Shown: positions 43,698 to 55,247, counted from the stretch's first letter. The stretch: 64,000 nucleotides of DNA from Tillandsia leiboldiana (GCA_029204045.2 JAQNDB010000091.1:62001-126000); one strand, 5' to 3'. Numbers and translations: made by a program. The notes: a model not told the origin generated them from the letters alone.

Positions 43698-44808
43698 TGT
43701 AATAACCGCGGGTTTATTTTCTTTTGGCCCTTCTTTTGAAGTTTTATTGGACCACTTTTCGACTAAGGGGTCCGGGGTGTGATTTATTTTTCGTCGTTCT
43801 GGGCAGACCGTCGGGGCTCGCGGGTATTTTTGGATCATAAAGCTCGCGAAACGGAAACTGGCGGCGCGATCGGTTTTGGATTCCGACTCCGAAATCTCCC
43901 GGAATAAATTCCGGAAGTTCGTTTAGCAGTTCAGGCGACTTACACGACTATCGAGGCGAGCCGGACCCTGGTTAGTACCCAAACTGGTTTTACTTATAGT
44001 CAAAGGTGGGGTTTTCCTTTTCTGCTTCTTGATTCACCCGATCACCCAATTTTATGACTTAGGAATTTTGGGGATCAAGTCCCCGTCAATTGCACCCAAA
44101 CAGCTAATTAACCCTTGGGAAACTAGGGTTCCCTATCGTTCCCCTTTCTTGTGCGTGAGAGCCCCATTTTCCTCCCCATCTCTAACAAGGCGGCGTGAAG
44201 AACCGGGATCGTGACAAGGAGACGAGAAGCGATTGATCGCCTCCCCCGCAAAGATCCGACGAACGCGAAGAGGACGATCCCTCTCCTTCGCCCGGTACCG
44301 ACGAAAACAAGGTGAGCCGTGCTTTCATTTCCGTTCCTTGTCTTTTCTCATTACGAACGAGGGGGGGTTTTCTTGATTTCGTCGAAGGTGGAGGGAGAGG
44401 GGCGAGCCACCCGCATGCGGGGCGCCGCGCGGGGCAACCCGCGCATGCGGGGGCACCGCGCGGGGCACCCACATGCAGGGCGTCGCGCCGCGCAACCCGC
44501 GCATGCGGGGGCGCCGCGCGGGGCACCCGCATGCGGGGCGCCGCGCGGGGCAGCCCGCGCATGCGGGGGGCACCGCGCGGGGCAACCCGCATGCGGGGCG
44601 CCGCGCGGGGCAGCCCGCGCATGCGGGGGCACCGCGCGGGGCAACCCGCATGCGGGGCGCCGCGCGGGGCAGCCCGCGCATACGGGGGCGCCGCGCGGGG
44701 CACCCGAATGCGGGGCGCCGCGCGGGGCAGCCCGCGCATGCAGGGGCACCGCGCGGGGCACCCCCATGCGGGGCGCCGCGCGGGGCAGCCCGCATGCGGG
44801 GCGCAGTG
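43698..44808 (+). repeat. Gypsy A 3' LTR, first 1.1 kb
   Basis: It starts TGTAATAACC and matches the 5' LTR from 28670 into the GC array, where gypsy B inserts at GGGCGCAG. The remainder is expected beyond the window end. Confidence 0.9.
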
Positions 44809-44970
44809 TCACGCCCCGGGGGTTCAAATCGCGCGGAAGAGGAGCCACCGATGCCCCTGAATCAGCCATATATTTTTTTTTGTAAAACATTACTCCCCGG
44901 CGCGTGCCCAGACCCGCCGCATACACAAATTCATTCTGCAAATGGGCAGAGTCTCCTTTGTATATGCACG
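44809..44970 (-). repeat. Gypsy B 3' LTR, distal 162 bp
   Basis: It matches 62967-63128 exactly, beginning (plus strand) TGTCACGCCCCG. It ends in GCACG (44966-44970), the target repeat of Copia II. Confidence 0.93.
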
Positions 44971-46247
44971 TGTTGGGTCGTATATAATACGGATCTAAAT
45001 AGGGGAAGAAACACCTAGAGGGGGGTGAATAGGTGTAAACGTATAAACACTCCAAAAATCGTTGCGATAAAACCCAATGCGGAAAATAAAATAACACGCA
45101 AGATTTTTACGTGGAAAACTCCATCACCGGAGTAAAAAACCACGGGACCGATAACACGGCAGAAATCCACTAGAATTAAAACACGTACAAGGTGATTTAC
45201 CGTACACACTTACGACTCAACCTTTTCCATACGCTCCTAGAGGATCTTCTCCGCTCGCTCCGACGCTTCTCGAATCCACGATCTGCGCCCAACGCCGAAT
45301 CCACGGCGTCCAACGTCGAATCCACGACGTCCGACCGAATCCACGGTCTTCACCCAATAGCACCGTTCGAATCCACGAACGTGCCTCGCTCCGAATCCAC
45401 GAGAGCGATTGAACCTTGAATCCACAAGGACACGCGAATCCACGCGCCGATTTTTGGGGTAAATCGTTGTTTTTTGGGTGGTGATGATCCGCCGAATACT
45501 TAGATCAAAGATAGATCGGAAATACCATCTAAGTATTCATTAGTTTGATTCAACTCAAGATGTGAGTATGAAAACCTAGAATCAAACTAATCAATATAGA
45601 TGAAGAAACATAGAGTATTCTCTAATGATTTCCTTTCTTCTCTATATGTGGATCTATAGCCGTAAGAGATGATATATGAAAATGACGGCTATGTGGATTC
45701 ACCCTAGAAAAGGAGTCATAGGGTGTATTTATAGGTTAGAAACCCTAGGAAGGAGATAAGAATAAAAAACCTGCCATTTCTGGATTTTTACGGACGGCGA
45801 TCCGGATCGTGATAACTAGGATCCGGATCGTCATAACAAAACAGCCAATTCCAGAAAAACGAAGGTTCGGGATCCGGATCATGTGACTACGATCCGGATC
45901 GTTCATACAGTTCACCAAACATCAACGTTCGGGATCCGGATCAAGAGACTACGATCCGGATTGCGACGATGTATGAACGAACCACCTTCGGGATCCGGAT
46001 CGAACAACCTGATCCGGATCCTGAACATGTCCCAAGTCCAGTTTTTGATTTTTATGCAATGAAAGATTCTTCCAAGTGTTTCTACACTACAAGAAGTATT
46101 CGGATCACACAAATTCTTTAGTTAAACATACCTGATCCTTTTGAATTCTTCTTTCTTGAGATTGAGTTAAATGATCCAACTTTCTTCACCTTCAATCTTC
46201 AAGACTTGAGACTTTCATGAAACTACGCCAACTCAAATTCCGTAACA
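44971..46247 (-). repeat. Copia II 3' LTR
   Basis: Plus strand TGTTGGGTCG to CCGTAACA. It has the usual hairpin array (about 45265-45455), TATA box (about 45727) and dyad array (45795-46022). It adjoins the polypurine tract. Confidence 0.95.
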
Positions 46248-46259
46248 ATCTCCCCCTTT
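46248..46259 (-). other. Polypurine tract, Copia II
   Basis: Minus strand AAAGGGGGAGAT directly before the LTR; identical to Copia I. Confidence 0.87.
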
Positions 46260-47168
46260 GGCGGTTTCGTGACAAAACATAGATCCACTAAAGAAAATTC
46301 AAAAAGATATTTTTGTTGCTATCACCATACAACAAAAATTTACAATGGAGATCCAAAATACAATACATGAGTTAAACTCCTAAAACAGACTCTAGACTTA
46401 GACATCTGTACTCTCTGCAAAAAGAAATCATTCTTGACAAAAGAAATCGTTAGATACCTCAAGAATTTTGTATTATTCAAAAACCACAAACAGAGATGAA
46501 GTTTAAACTCATTTATACTTACCATGACATTTATATTCAGATATGTAAACTGATCATAGTTAAAAAAAAAACACCAACATATCTTCTTTGCACGTAAAAA
46601 CCAAATGTCATGAACATGTTTGTGACAAACTAATATATATATAGATATGTAATTGATCAGAGTTAAGAACCAACATATCTTCTATGCAATCAAAAACCAA
46701 GTGTCACAAACTTGTTAGTGAACATCAACTTGTTAGTTATATTACATGCCCAAATAGTTAGCAAATAGTTAGTCGAGGCATGCATTCATACAGCTGAAAA
46801 ACCTCAAGTTGAGAATGGAAGTTGGAGTAATACTTACCTTGATATTCATCCAGTTTTCATATCAAACATTGTTCACTTACCTTGATGTTTCATGCAGTCA
46901 ACATGGAGTAATACTTACCTTGATATTCATCCAGTTTTCATATCAAACATTGTTCACTTACCTTGATGTTTCATGCAGTCAACATTGTTCAAAGTTCTCT
47001 CTAACTCTCTCCCCCTTTTTGTCACAAATAAAGCCAAAAATTACAGAAGTGGAGAGAATGGTTAACAGTTTAAGTTCGAGAACTAAAAACTCAAATTAAA
47101 ACTTAAAAACCTGCACAACAGTAGGATTTAAACATGTGCATAATAAACAGAAATTAGAAGGATACGGA
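46260..47168 (-). other. 3' spacer of Copia II with an 81-bp tandem duplication
   Basis: AT-rich, without a supported ORF. An exact 81-bp unit is duplicated (46823-46903 and 46904-46984); it is single-copy in Copia I. A 96-codon plus-strand ORF over it is antisense and not considered a gene. Confidence 0.75.
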
Positions 47169-48623
47169 TCATTCAGACTCGTCTGAACTGATACAGCCGA
47201 GGATTTGGAAAATCTTCTTTATTCGCTTGTTCATTGCTGATTGATTTGTATTTACTTTCTTTATTTCTTCCTTTACCTCAATCAGTTCATTTGATATTCG
47301 TTCTTGCTCGTTGGAGAGCCTTTGCTGTTCTTTATAGATTGAGGTAACAGAAGCATCATCATCAGACGTTGATTGTGGTGCTTCTTGTGCCGGAGGTGCT
47401 GGTTGAGTTGGAGGAGCTGCTGCCGGTGCAGAGGTTGTTGCTTGTTGTCGTTGTTCTCGTTGCGGGTGAAGAGGTATGAAAGGTTCATCTGGCTTCGTCG
47501 AAAGAGACTTTACAATTGTTGTGTCATTGATCGTTCCTAAACTGTGCAGATAGGAACTCGCATTTGTGTCAGCTTTAAATTTGCGAAGAATGCGCATGAT
47601 GATCATTGGAAAAGGTAGTCTCTCTGACGGATGAGCTTGCTCCACATATCGTGCCATCCTTGACCAGATGACGTAGGGAATGTTTAAGTTAGCTCCCATT
47701 GCTGCTGCGGGGTTTCCAAGTAGATAAAGAAATATCATTCTTTCCCACCGAAGAACCTTTGTGTTCATGTTTGGAATAATATTGTAACAAACAATGAGAT
47801 TTAAGATGCGGTACTCTGGTCGTAGTTCTTTCGAGAACACGGAGTTTCCTGTCGACCGAGTATTTGGAACACAGATTCCATCAACTACCACTCTCCAGGA
47901 GAAGGTGTTGAAGACTTGATTCTTCAGGTAATGAGTACCATCGGCTCGGGCGTCCATCCCTAGTACTTCACCAATTAGCTGAGGCGTTACTTTGATTCTG
48001 ACATTCTTGACTAATGTTTGAAAATCCCGACGCCCGCTTTCCTGATCGACTAGATAGCAGGCATTCTGATAAAACATCCTCACTGAGTGAAGACAATACC
48101 CAGTGGTCTCCGGGAAATCGCAAATGGGAGCAAGACCTCTCTGGTCAAACAAAGTCCTGAACGTCTGAGAACGTTGCGTTAAGGCTTTTACATCAACATG
48201 CCTTTCTCCAATGCATTCTCTGTTTTCAAAATCCTTTATTCTAGCCGAGCTGACAAAGTCTTGTGCAGGTGCTTGGTCAGCAGCTGGTTGCTCAATGGTG
48301 ATTCCTCGAGCACTTCCTCTCTTGCGAGCAACACTTTTTCTTCTTGTCTTCCCAGAAGTTTCTTCCATTGGAGCTTTCCCTTTTTCAGCAGCAGTAGGCG
48401 GAGCCTTCGATGTTTCTGCAGGTGCTTTTCCCTTTGAAGCAGTCGGAACAGTCGTTGCTTCAACTTGCAGTTCATCCCAATCAATTGATTCCGTTTCAGA
48501 TTCTGTATCGGAATCATCTTTAGCCTTCTTCGCTTTCTTAGCCTTCTTAGCCCTCTTGGGCTTGACGGTGTCTCTCGTATGAACCATAGCCGCAAGTAGA
48601 AAAACAATCCAAGTGATCACCAT
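47169..48623 (-). CDS. Extra ORF of Copia II (env position), intact 484 aa
   Basis: It lies downstream of pol in the same sense, between an internal promoter cluster and the polypurine tract. Residues 1-14 are hydrophobic (MVITWIVFLLAAMV), a possible membrane anchor or signal. Then come a lysine-rich block (about 22-36), an acidic/Thr/Pro-rich linker to about 130, a core (about 140-380) with ECIGERHV, TPQLIGEVLGM and YVIWSRMARY, a Pro/Gln-rich linker, and a charged, heptad-like C-terminal helix (about 425-475). The core recalls proteins annotated as putative plant transposon protein; I cannot run a search. Compared with the Copia I copy the core is only about half identical, while the flanking element sequence is far closer. 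A start at the internal MVHTR (residue 13) is possible, but the hydrophobic N terminus is conserved in Copia I. Function unknown. Confidence 0.75.
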   Translation of the reverse strand: MVITWIVFLLAAMVHTRDTVKPKRAKKAKKAKKAKDDSDTESETESIDWDELQVEATTVPTASKGKAPAETSKAPPTAAEKGKAPMEETSGKTRRKSVARKRGSARGITIEQPAADQAPAQDFVSSARIKDFENRECIGERHVDVKALTQRSQTFRTLFDQRGLAPICDFPETTGYCLHSVRMFYQNACYLVDQESGRRDFQTLVKNVRIKVTPQLIGEVLGMDARADGTHYLKNQVFNTFSWRVVVDGICVPNTRSTGNSVFSKELRPEYRILNLIVCYNIIPNMNTKVLRWERMIFLYLLGNPAAAMGANLNIPYVIWSRMARYVEQAHPSERLPFPMIIMRILRKFKADTNASSYLHSLGTINDTTIVKSLSTKPDEPFIPLHPQREQRQQATTSAPAAAPPTQPAPPAQEAPQSTSDDDASVTSIYKEQQRLSNEQERISNELIEVKEEIKKVNTNQSAMNKRIKKIFQILGCISSDESE

Positions 48624-48651
48624 TGCTTATGGTTTCTTGAGAAAAGGAATC

Positions 48652-49030
48652 CTGAGTAGACCAACTCAAGAACACAAAAATTCTTAGTTTTCAAAAATTG
48701 AAAAATTATATCCAAAGAATCATTATCATGTAGAGAGACTAAGAATCAAATTAGTTTTGCAAAAGGACTTCTGAAAATAGATCAATTGCATGAATTTCGA
48801 AAATCCTTATTATATGCCCTAAAACCGAAATTTTAGAAATCGAAGCCTAAAAATCCGTTAATCAGGAGAAAACCTAGCATATAATCAAAACTAAACAACC
48901 CAGAATTCTTATTTCAAAAGAAATTTGATCAAAAACCATCCACAAACAAAATCGATCCAAGAAATTCGTGCGTTTGAGGAGGAAAAGAGAAAAACGGTGA
49001 AAAACCGAGATTTTGATCAATAAAACTTAC
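48652..49030 (-). other. Putative 5'UTR intron of the Copia II extra ORF
   Basis: Donor GTAAGT (minus, from 49030) and acceptor GGTCTACTCAG before G (48652) enclose 379 nt of AT-rich sequence ending 28 nt before the start codon. Both sites are kept in Copia I. Confidence 0.5.
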
Positions 49031-49145
49031 TTGGAATTGAAGAACTTGAGTTTGAAAGCTTCCAAGGAGGATGAAATCTAGAGAGAAGCGCTCTGGAAAT
49101 TTTTGAACAAAAGATTGGAGTAAAAGAAATCAAAACCCTTTTGTT

Positions 49146-49152
49146 CTTTATA
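49146..49152 (-). promoter_or_regulatory. Internal TATA box before the extra ORF, Copia II
   Basis: Minus strand TATAAAG, about 15 bp after the last GATCCGGATC and about 115 bp before the putative donor. Confidence 0.5.
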
Positions 49153-49164
49153 AAAACCTAGCCG

Positions 49165-49318
49165 CGATCCGGATCCTCCCGAGCTTGCGATCCGGATCGG
49201 CTACCCGCAGAAGAAAACTGCGTTCGGGATCCGGATCGGCAGGTCCAATCCGGATCGTCAGCCCGCAGGAGAAAACCTGCGTTCGGGATCCGGATCATCT
49301 ACCCCGATCCGGATCGGC
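49165..49318 (-). promoter_or_regulatory. Internal GATCCGGATC dyad cluster, Copia II
   Basis: Three pairs of the palindrome occur in the same orientation (CCCGAAC following the second member) as in the LTR U3. Inverted repeats CGCAG/CTGCG and CGCAGG/CCTGCG separate the pairs, again with paired change. It resembles a duplicated LTR enhancer placed before the extra ORF. Confidence 0.6.
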
Positions 49319-50255
49319 CCCATCTTTTTCTTTAGAAAATTTCAGAGAAATTCAGGAAAATCCAGAAAAAGATTGTAAGCACAAATGTGTATCAACTTTA
49401 AACACAAATCATCGTTTCATACAACAAGAATTAGATTATGCCAAATCTATCAATAATATCCAAAAATGAAACAAAAATTTACAAAAATTAAATCCCTTAA
49501 AGTTGAACACCTTCAATCACATCTAACTTGATCTTATGAGTAATGCCTTTATCAAATCATCAATTCAGTAAAGAAAATGAAATACAAAGATCAATAGATG
49601 TTTGAAATCCCAAATATGGTAGATAATATTTCTAGACAATCTGTTGAAGAGAGTGGCTCTTTGAGCATCTTTCTTTAAAATCCCACCTTATACCAACCTT
49701 GAAATTTGACAGAGTCAAGTATTTCAACATGCATTTTACTTAATCAAAAATTTGAACAACCATGCTTGGTATACATGTGGTAGCTGCACACAGTACTCGG
49801 ACGACCGAAGTGGTAGCTCTTTCCTCCATGTGGTGGTAGTTTTCACACTCCTCATTGGGATGTAACTCTTTCCACATCTTTTGAGCATTTTACATTATCT
49901 TTGACTCCCCCTCAATTGGCTATCAATTATTTAAGATATAAAGTATTCAACCAAAAATTGATCTCGATTTCATACTCGACTAAACAGTCAAATAAGATAA
50001 TGACTATACCAAGAGATCATTGAGAGAGAAATTGACTTTGATCACTTTAGAAGATGATTTAATTAACATAAACGATCATTGCAACAATGAAATATTATGA
50101 TGGCAAAAGCATAATAAATTTCTAAATGTGTGAACAGATGCAATTTAAAGTCAATTAAGATCTATGCTCAATTACTATCCTATGTATAAACATAGATATT
50201 GAATAGAACAAAACAAATACAAAACCTATCCTAAGCAAAGGTTTCAAAAAGAAGT
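49319..50255 (-). other. Spacer between pol and internal promoter, Copia II
   Basis: AT-rich, with no supported ORF and closely similar to 10234-11146. It would be the 3' flank of pol and the 5' flank of the extra-ORF promoter. Confidence 0.6.
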
Positions 50256-51938
50256 TTATTTCAAAGAAAGCATACCAATTTCTTTTCGCAAGTGAATAAA
50301 ACGTTTTTGATCCAAAGGTTTTGTTAAAAAGTCAGCTAATTGATCCTCAGTTGAAATATATGAAAGTTGAAGAGTATTTGATTCAACTAGCTCTCTAAGA
50401 AAATGATATCTAAGTTCAATATGTTTTGTTCTAGAGTGCAACACAGGGTTTTTAGAAATGTTAATTGCACTTGTGTTGTCACAAAGAATTGTTACCGAAG
50501 ATGCTGAAATGCGGAAGTCACTCAATACGCTTTTCATCCAAATGAGTTGAGTTGAGCAACTTCCAGCTGAAATGTATTCCGCTTCGGTAGTCGAGAGTGC
50601 TATGCAATTCTGCTTTTTACTGTGCCATGCAACAAGGCAATGGCCAAGATAGAAGCATGCACCACTCGTGCTTTTCCGATCATCCACTGATCCTGCCCAA
50701 TCGGCATCTGAGTATCCAACAATATCCAAACTTGTTCCCATAGGATACCAAATTCCGAAATTAATTGATCCTTTGATATACCGGATGATCCGTTTCACCG
50801 CTTTCAGGTGAACCTCCTTTGGTGCTGATTGATATCTCGCGCAAATCCCAACACTAAAGGATATATCCGGGCGACTAGCCGTGAGGTAAAGTAGACTTCC
50901 AATCATACTTCTATACAGTTTCTCGTCTACATTCTCACTATGTGATTCACTTCCAAGTCCCTTGTGGCTAGTTCCCATTGGAGTTGGAAAATCTTTACAA
51001 TTTTCTAGATCAAACTTTTTGACCAACTCCAGTGCATACTTGGATTGACTCAAGTGAATACCTTCATCATTTTGTTTAATTTGCAATCCAAGAAAATAAG
51101 ACAGTTCGCCCATCATGGACATCTCAAATTCGCTTTCCATGGTCTCCGCGAATTTAGAAGCATCATTATCTTTTGTTGCACCAAATACAATGTCATCGAC
51201 ATAGATTTGTGCTACAATGAAATTATTTTGATAATGCTTCACAAAGAGAGTCCTGTCAGCTCCCCCTCGAGTATAGCCCTTCTCCAAAAGGTGCTTTGTT
51301 AACCTTTCGTACCATGCTCGCGGTGCTTGTTTCAGACCGTAAAGAGCCTTTTTCAAACGAAAAACATGGTTAGGTTGTTTATGATCTACAAAACCTTTCG
51401 GTTGAGCTACATAAACTTCCTCATTTAAAAACCCATTTAGAAATGCGCTCTTGACGTCCATTTGAAATAATTTGATTTTAAAATGACAAGCAATAGCAAA
51501 CAATATACGAATGGACTCGAGTCTAGCTACAGGGGCGAAAGTTTCGTCAAAGTCTATACCTTCTACTTGAGAGTAGCCTTGAGCAACTAGTCGTGCCTTG
51601 TTCCTGATGATAGTACCATCTTCATCTTTCTTGTTCTTGAAGATCCATTTGGTACCTATCACATTATGTTGCTTTGGAGGCTTCGTTAATTCCCAGACTT
51701 TGTTTCGCTCAAATTGATGGAGCTCTTCCTGCATTGCTTTAATCCAGTAGTCATCCTGAAGAGCTTCATCTATTGTCTTTGGTTCGATTAAAGATACGTA
51801 GCAAGCAAATCCGCAAACCAACTGCCTTCGAGTTCTAACTCCTTCTTGTGGATCTCCAATGATGTTCGATTCCGGATGATCCTTGGAGATTCGTAGCGTT
51901 TGTTGAAACGGAGTACTCGGAGGTACACGAGATGATTC
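50256..51938 (-). pseudogene. Copia II RT and RNase H, intact domains but out of frame with gag
   Basis: One open frame covers the end of integrase (PPSTPFQQTLRIS), RT with MDVKSAFLNG and YVDDIVFGA, and RNase H with GYSDADWAGS and STTEAEYIS, ending RKEIGMLSLK. It sits in another frame than gag because a deletion of about 1.4 kb removed protease and nearly all of integrase, with junction CCT at 51938-51940. The first 60 or so residues of the longest ORF (from 52130) are gag sequence read out of frame. Catalytic RT residues are intact. Confidence 0.9.
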
Positions 51939-53937
51939 CTTTGCGCACCCAAACCTTTTTGGAATGCGTCTGTAATGGTCGTGAAGTTTTGTGCCTAGGT
52001 GAAAGCGTCTTGTTAAAACGATTGTTGCTCCTTGATGAAGTCGTCTTGCGCGGTGAACTACCAAGTCTCTTTTCATTTGAAAAGTTTTGCTTTGATTTCC
52101 GGAAAGGAGCCTTTTTGGTAGTTGATGCAAGAGGTGCTTGAGATGAGCGTTCGACTCCCATCTTGCAATATCTTCTTATGTGCCCTGAAACACCACAACG
52201 AAAACATACCTTAGATCTTGACGATCCCAAAGAGGATGAAGTAGGTTTGTTGTCGTTGTTTGTCTTGAATTCCGGTGTCGGAGGAGGAGATACCGACTGA
52301 GGCACAAAAACTGTCCCACTCGAACTTGGACTGTTTCGAGTTTGAGTGTATCCGAGGCCGAACCTATTTGATTGACCAAGACCAAGAAGTCTATCCAACT
52401 TACTCCTTCCTGAAGAGAATCGCTGTAAGTCATTCTTGAGTTGGAAAATGGTCTTTGTCATTTCCAGGTTATCCTGTCGAGCCTCGTTGTAGAGCTTTGA
52501 AAAGTGATTCGCGTTATCCACCAGATTTGTATGTTCCTTTTCAAGTTGCTCATTGGACTCTTGAAGGGAAGCATTTTCTTTTATCAGGTTTTCCCTTTCC
52601 ACTTCAAGAGCGTTTGAGAGAGAAGTCGCTCTTTTTGCTTCTTCTTCGAGATCATGCAATCTCCCTCTCAAACTCTTGTTTTGCTTAGCCACTTTCTTTG
52701 AGTCCCTCAAAAGTCTGTGGTAGGCTAGAGCAAACTCTTCACCTTCCGAATCATCCGATTCATTGTCCATTGCATTCTTTTCAACAGTGGAGTTAGACAA
52801 TGATTCAGACGTACTTGCCATAAAGCACATGAATGGTGAAGATGTGGACGCGTGGAATGCCGTGGAGCTCTTTTCTTCATCACTTGAAGACGACTCATTT
52901 GACGTTGAGTTGTCATCCCAAGTGACGACTTGCATCGCCTTCTTCTTTGCCGGATACTTGTTAGGACACTCCGTTGCAATGTGGCCGTAGCCTCGACATT
53001 TGAAGCATTGCAGTTGTCCTTCTGAACTTTTCTTATCCTTTGAGAAGTTCTCCTGCTTTCTTGACTTGTGACTTGGAGTACCCTTGCCTTTGTTCGACTT
53101 TCCGAAGGATGGAGATTTGCTTGAATTACCCCTTCGGAAGTTGCGGCGAAACTTCCTTGTCAAGAGAGCGAGCTGCTTCTCAAATTCCTCCATAGAAAGG
53201 TTCTCGTCATCGTCCGAGGAGGATGTATCCGCGTCTTCTTCCTTAGTTGTTTTCAACGCATAACCTGAAGACTTAGAAGTGGATGCTTTTCCAGAAGAAT
53301 TGTTAGTATTAAAAGTCATTTCATAAGTTTGTAATGAACCAACTAATTCTTCTACACGTATTTCGTCCGGGTGTTTGATAGTTTCAATGGCAGTAACCTT
53401 TGGGCGAAATCGTTCAGGAAGAGTTCTTAAGATTTTTCTTACAATCTTAAATTCTGGAATCTTCTCTCCCAGATTAGCACATGAGTTTACGATGTCTTGC
53501 AATCGTGTATAGTAGTCAGTGAAAGATTCATTTTCTGCCATTAAGATAGAGTCAAACTTGCTCGTAAGCATTTGCAGTTTCTGAATCTTCACGAGGTTAG
53601 TTCCCTCATGTGTAACCTGGAGAACATCCCAGATTTCTTTCGCAGTCTCACATGCCGAGACGCGAGAGAATTCAGTTTGAGATAAGGCATTAAAAATAGC
53701 ATTAATTCCCTTGCCATTGTAAGAAGATAACTCAAACTCTTCCTTGGTCCATTTCGACCTAGGTTTTAAGGTGTGAACATCAGAGATAAGTTCAGTTGGA
53801 TTAGTCCATCCTGATTCAATTGAATGCCACACCCTTTCGTCGATGGAAGATAAAAAGGCTTTCATCCGTACTTTCCAGTACGCATAATTTGTTCCATCAA
53901 AGAAAGGGGGTCGATTGATGTTTCCACCTTCAACCAT
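51939..53937 (-). CDS. Copia II gag, intact up to the deletion junction
   Basis: From ATG 53937 the frame gives about 666 authentic gag codons and then 34 out-of-frame codons to a stop at 51835. Domains: UBN2-type N-terminal region (1-215), Ser/Lys-rich region, knuckle CFKCRGYGHIATEC (about 325), coiled coil (about 430-520), second knuckle CFRCGVSGHIRRYC (about 605). Gag forms the particle that packages element RNA. All truncating codons seen in Copia I and III are absent here, so this copy could supply Gag. Confidence 0.88.
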
Positions 53938-53950
53938 TGTTCACAACCCT

Positions 53951-53968
53951 ATTCCCGCTCTGATACCA
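53951..53968 (-). other. Primer-binding site, Copia II
   Basis: Minus strand TGGTATCAGAGCGGGAAT, two bases after the LTR. Confidence 0.87.
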
Positions 53969-53970
53969 CT

Positions 53971-55247
53971 TGTTGGGTCGTATATAATACGGATCTAAAT
54001 AGGGGAAGAAACACCTAGAGGGGGGTGAATAGGTGTAAACGTATAAACACTCCAAAAATCGTTGCGATAAAACCCAATGCGGAAAATAAAATAACACGCA
54101 AGATTTTTACGTGGAAAACTCCATCACCGGAGTAAAAAACCACGGGACCGATAACACGGCAGAAATCCACTAGAATTAAAACACGTACAAGGTGATTTAC
54201 CGTACACACTTACGACTCAACCTTTTCCATACGCTCCTAGAGGATCTTCTCTGCTCGCTCCGACGCTTCTCGAATCCACGATCTGCGCCCAACGCCGAAT
54301 CCACGGCGTCCAACGTCGAATCCACGACGTCCGACCGAATCCACGGTCTTCACCCAATAGCACCGTTCGAATCCACGAACGTGCCTCGCTCCGAATCCAC
54401 GAGAGCGATTGAACCTTGAATCCACAAGGACACGCGAATCCACGCGCCGATTTTTGGGGTAAATCGTTGTTTTTTGGGTGGTGATGATCCGCCGAATACT
54501 TAGATCAAAGATAGATCGGAAATACCATCTAAGTATTCATTAGTTTGATTCAACTCAAGATGTGAGTATGAAAACCTAGAATCAAACTAATCAATATAGA
54601 TGAAGAAACATAGAGTATTCTCTAATGATTTCCTTTCTTCTCTATATGTGGATCTATAGCCGTAAGAGATGATATATGAAAATGACGGCTATGTGGATTC
54701 ACCCTAGAAAAGGAGTCATAGGGTGTATTTATAGGTTAGAAACCCTAGGAAGGAGATAAGAATCAAAAACCTGCCATTTCTGGATTTTTACGGACGGCGA
54801 TCCGGATCGTGATAACTAGGATCCGGATCGTCATAACAAAACAGCCAATTCCAGAAAAACGAAGGTTCGGGATCCGGATCATGTGACTACGATCCGGATC
54901 GTTCATACAGTTCACCAAACATCAACGTTCGGGATCCGGATCAAGAGACTACGATCCGGATTGCGACGATGTATGAACGAACCACCTTCGAGATCCGGAT
55001 CGAACAACCTGATCCGGATCCTGAACATGTCCCAAGTCCAGTTTTTGATTTTTATGCAATGAAAGATTCTTCCAAGTGTTTCTACACTACAAGAAGTATT
55101 CGGATCACACAAATTCTTTAGTTAAACATACCTGATCCTTTTGAATTCTTCTTTCTTGAGATTGAGTTAAATGATCCAACTTTCTTCACCTTCAATCTTC
55201 AAGACTTGAGACTTTCATGAAACTACGCCAACTCAAATTCCGTAACA
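53971..55247 (-). repeat. Copia II 5' LTR
   Basis: 1277 bp and almost identical to the 3' LTR. Minus-strand order: dyad array, TATA box, hairpin array, PBS. Followed on the right by target repeat GCACG. Confidence 0.95.

Larger units (their letters stand above)
28670..44808 (+). mobile_element. Gypsy A: non-autonomous Ty3/gypsy with gag-like ORF and integrase remnant
   Basis: Plus strand: 5' LTR, mutated PBS, poly-G, double-knuckle gag (split by element C), degraded RT trace, integrase pseudogene, stem-loop, first 1.1 kb of the 3' LTR, where element B interrupts. The two LTR parts differ at clearly more sites than those of B, C or Copia II, consistent with A being older than its guests. Confidence 0.88.
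44971..55247 (-). mobile_element. Copia II: complete young SIRE-type element lacking protease and integrase
   Basis: 10,277 bp with two 1277-bp LTRs and the target repeat GCACG (44966-44970, 55248-55252). Minus-strand order: 5' LTR, PBS, gag, deletion junction, RT-RNase H, spacer, internal promoter cluster, intact extra ORF, polypurine tract, 3' LTR. I found three LTR differences (45251/54251, 45763/54763, 45990/54990). It lies in the 3' LTR of B. Confidence 0.95.
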
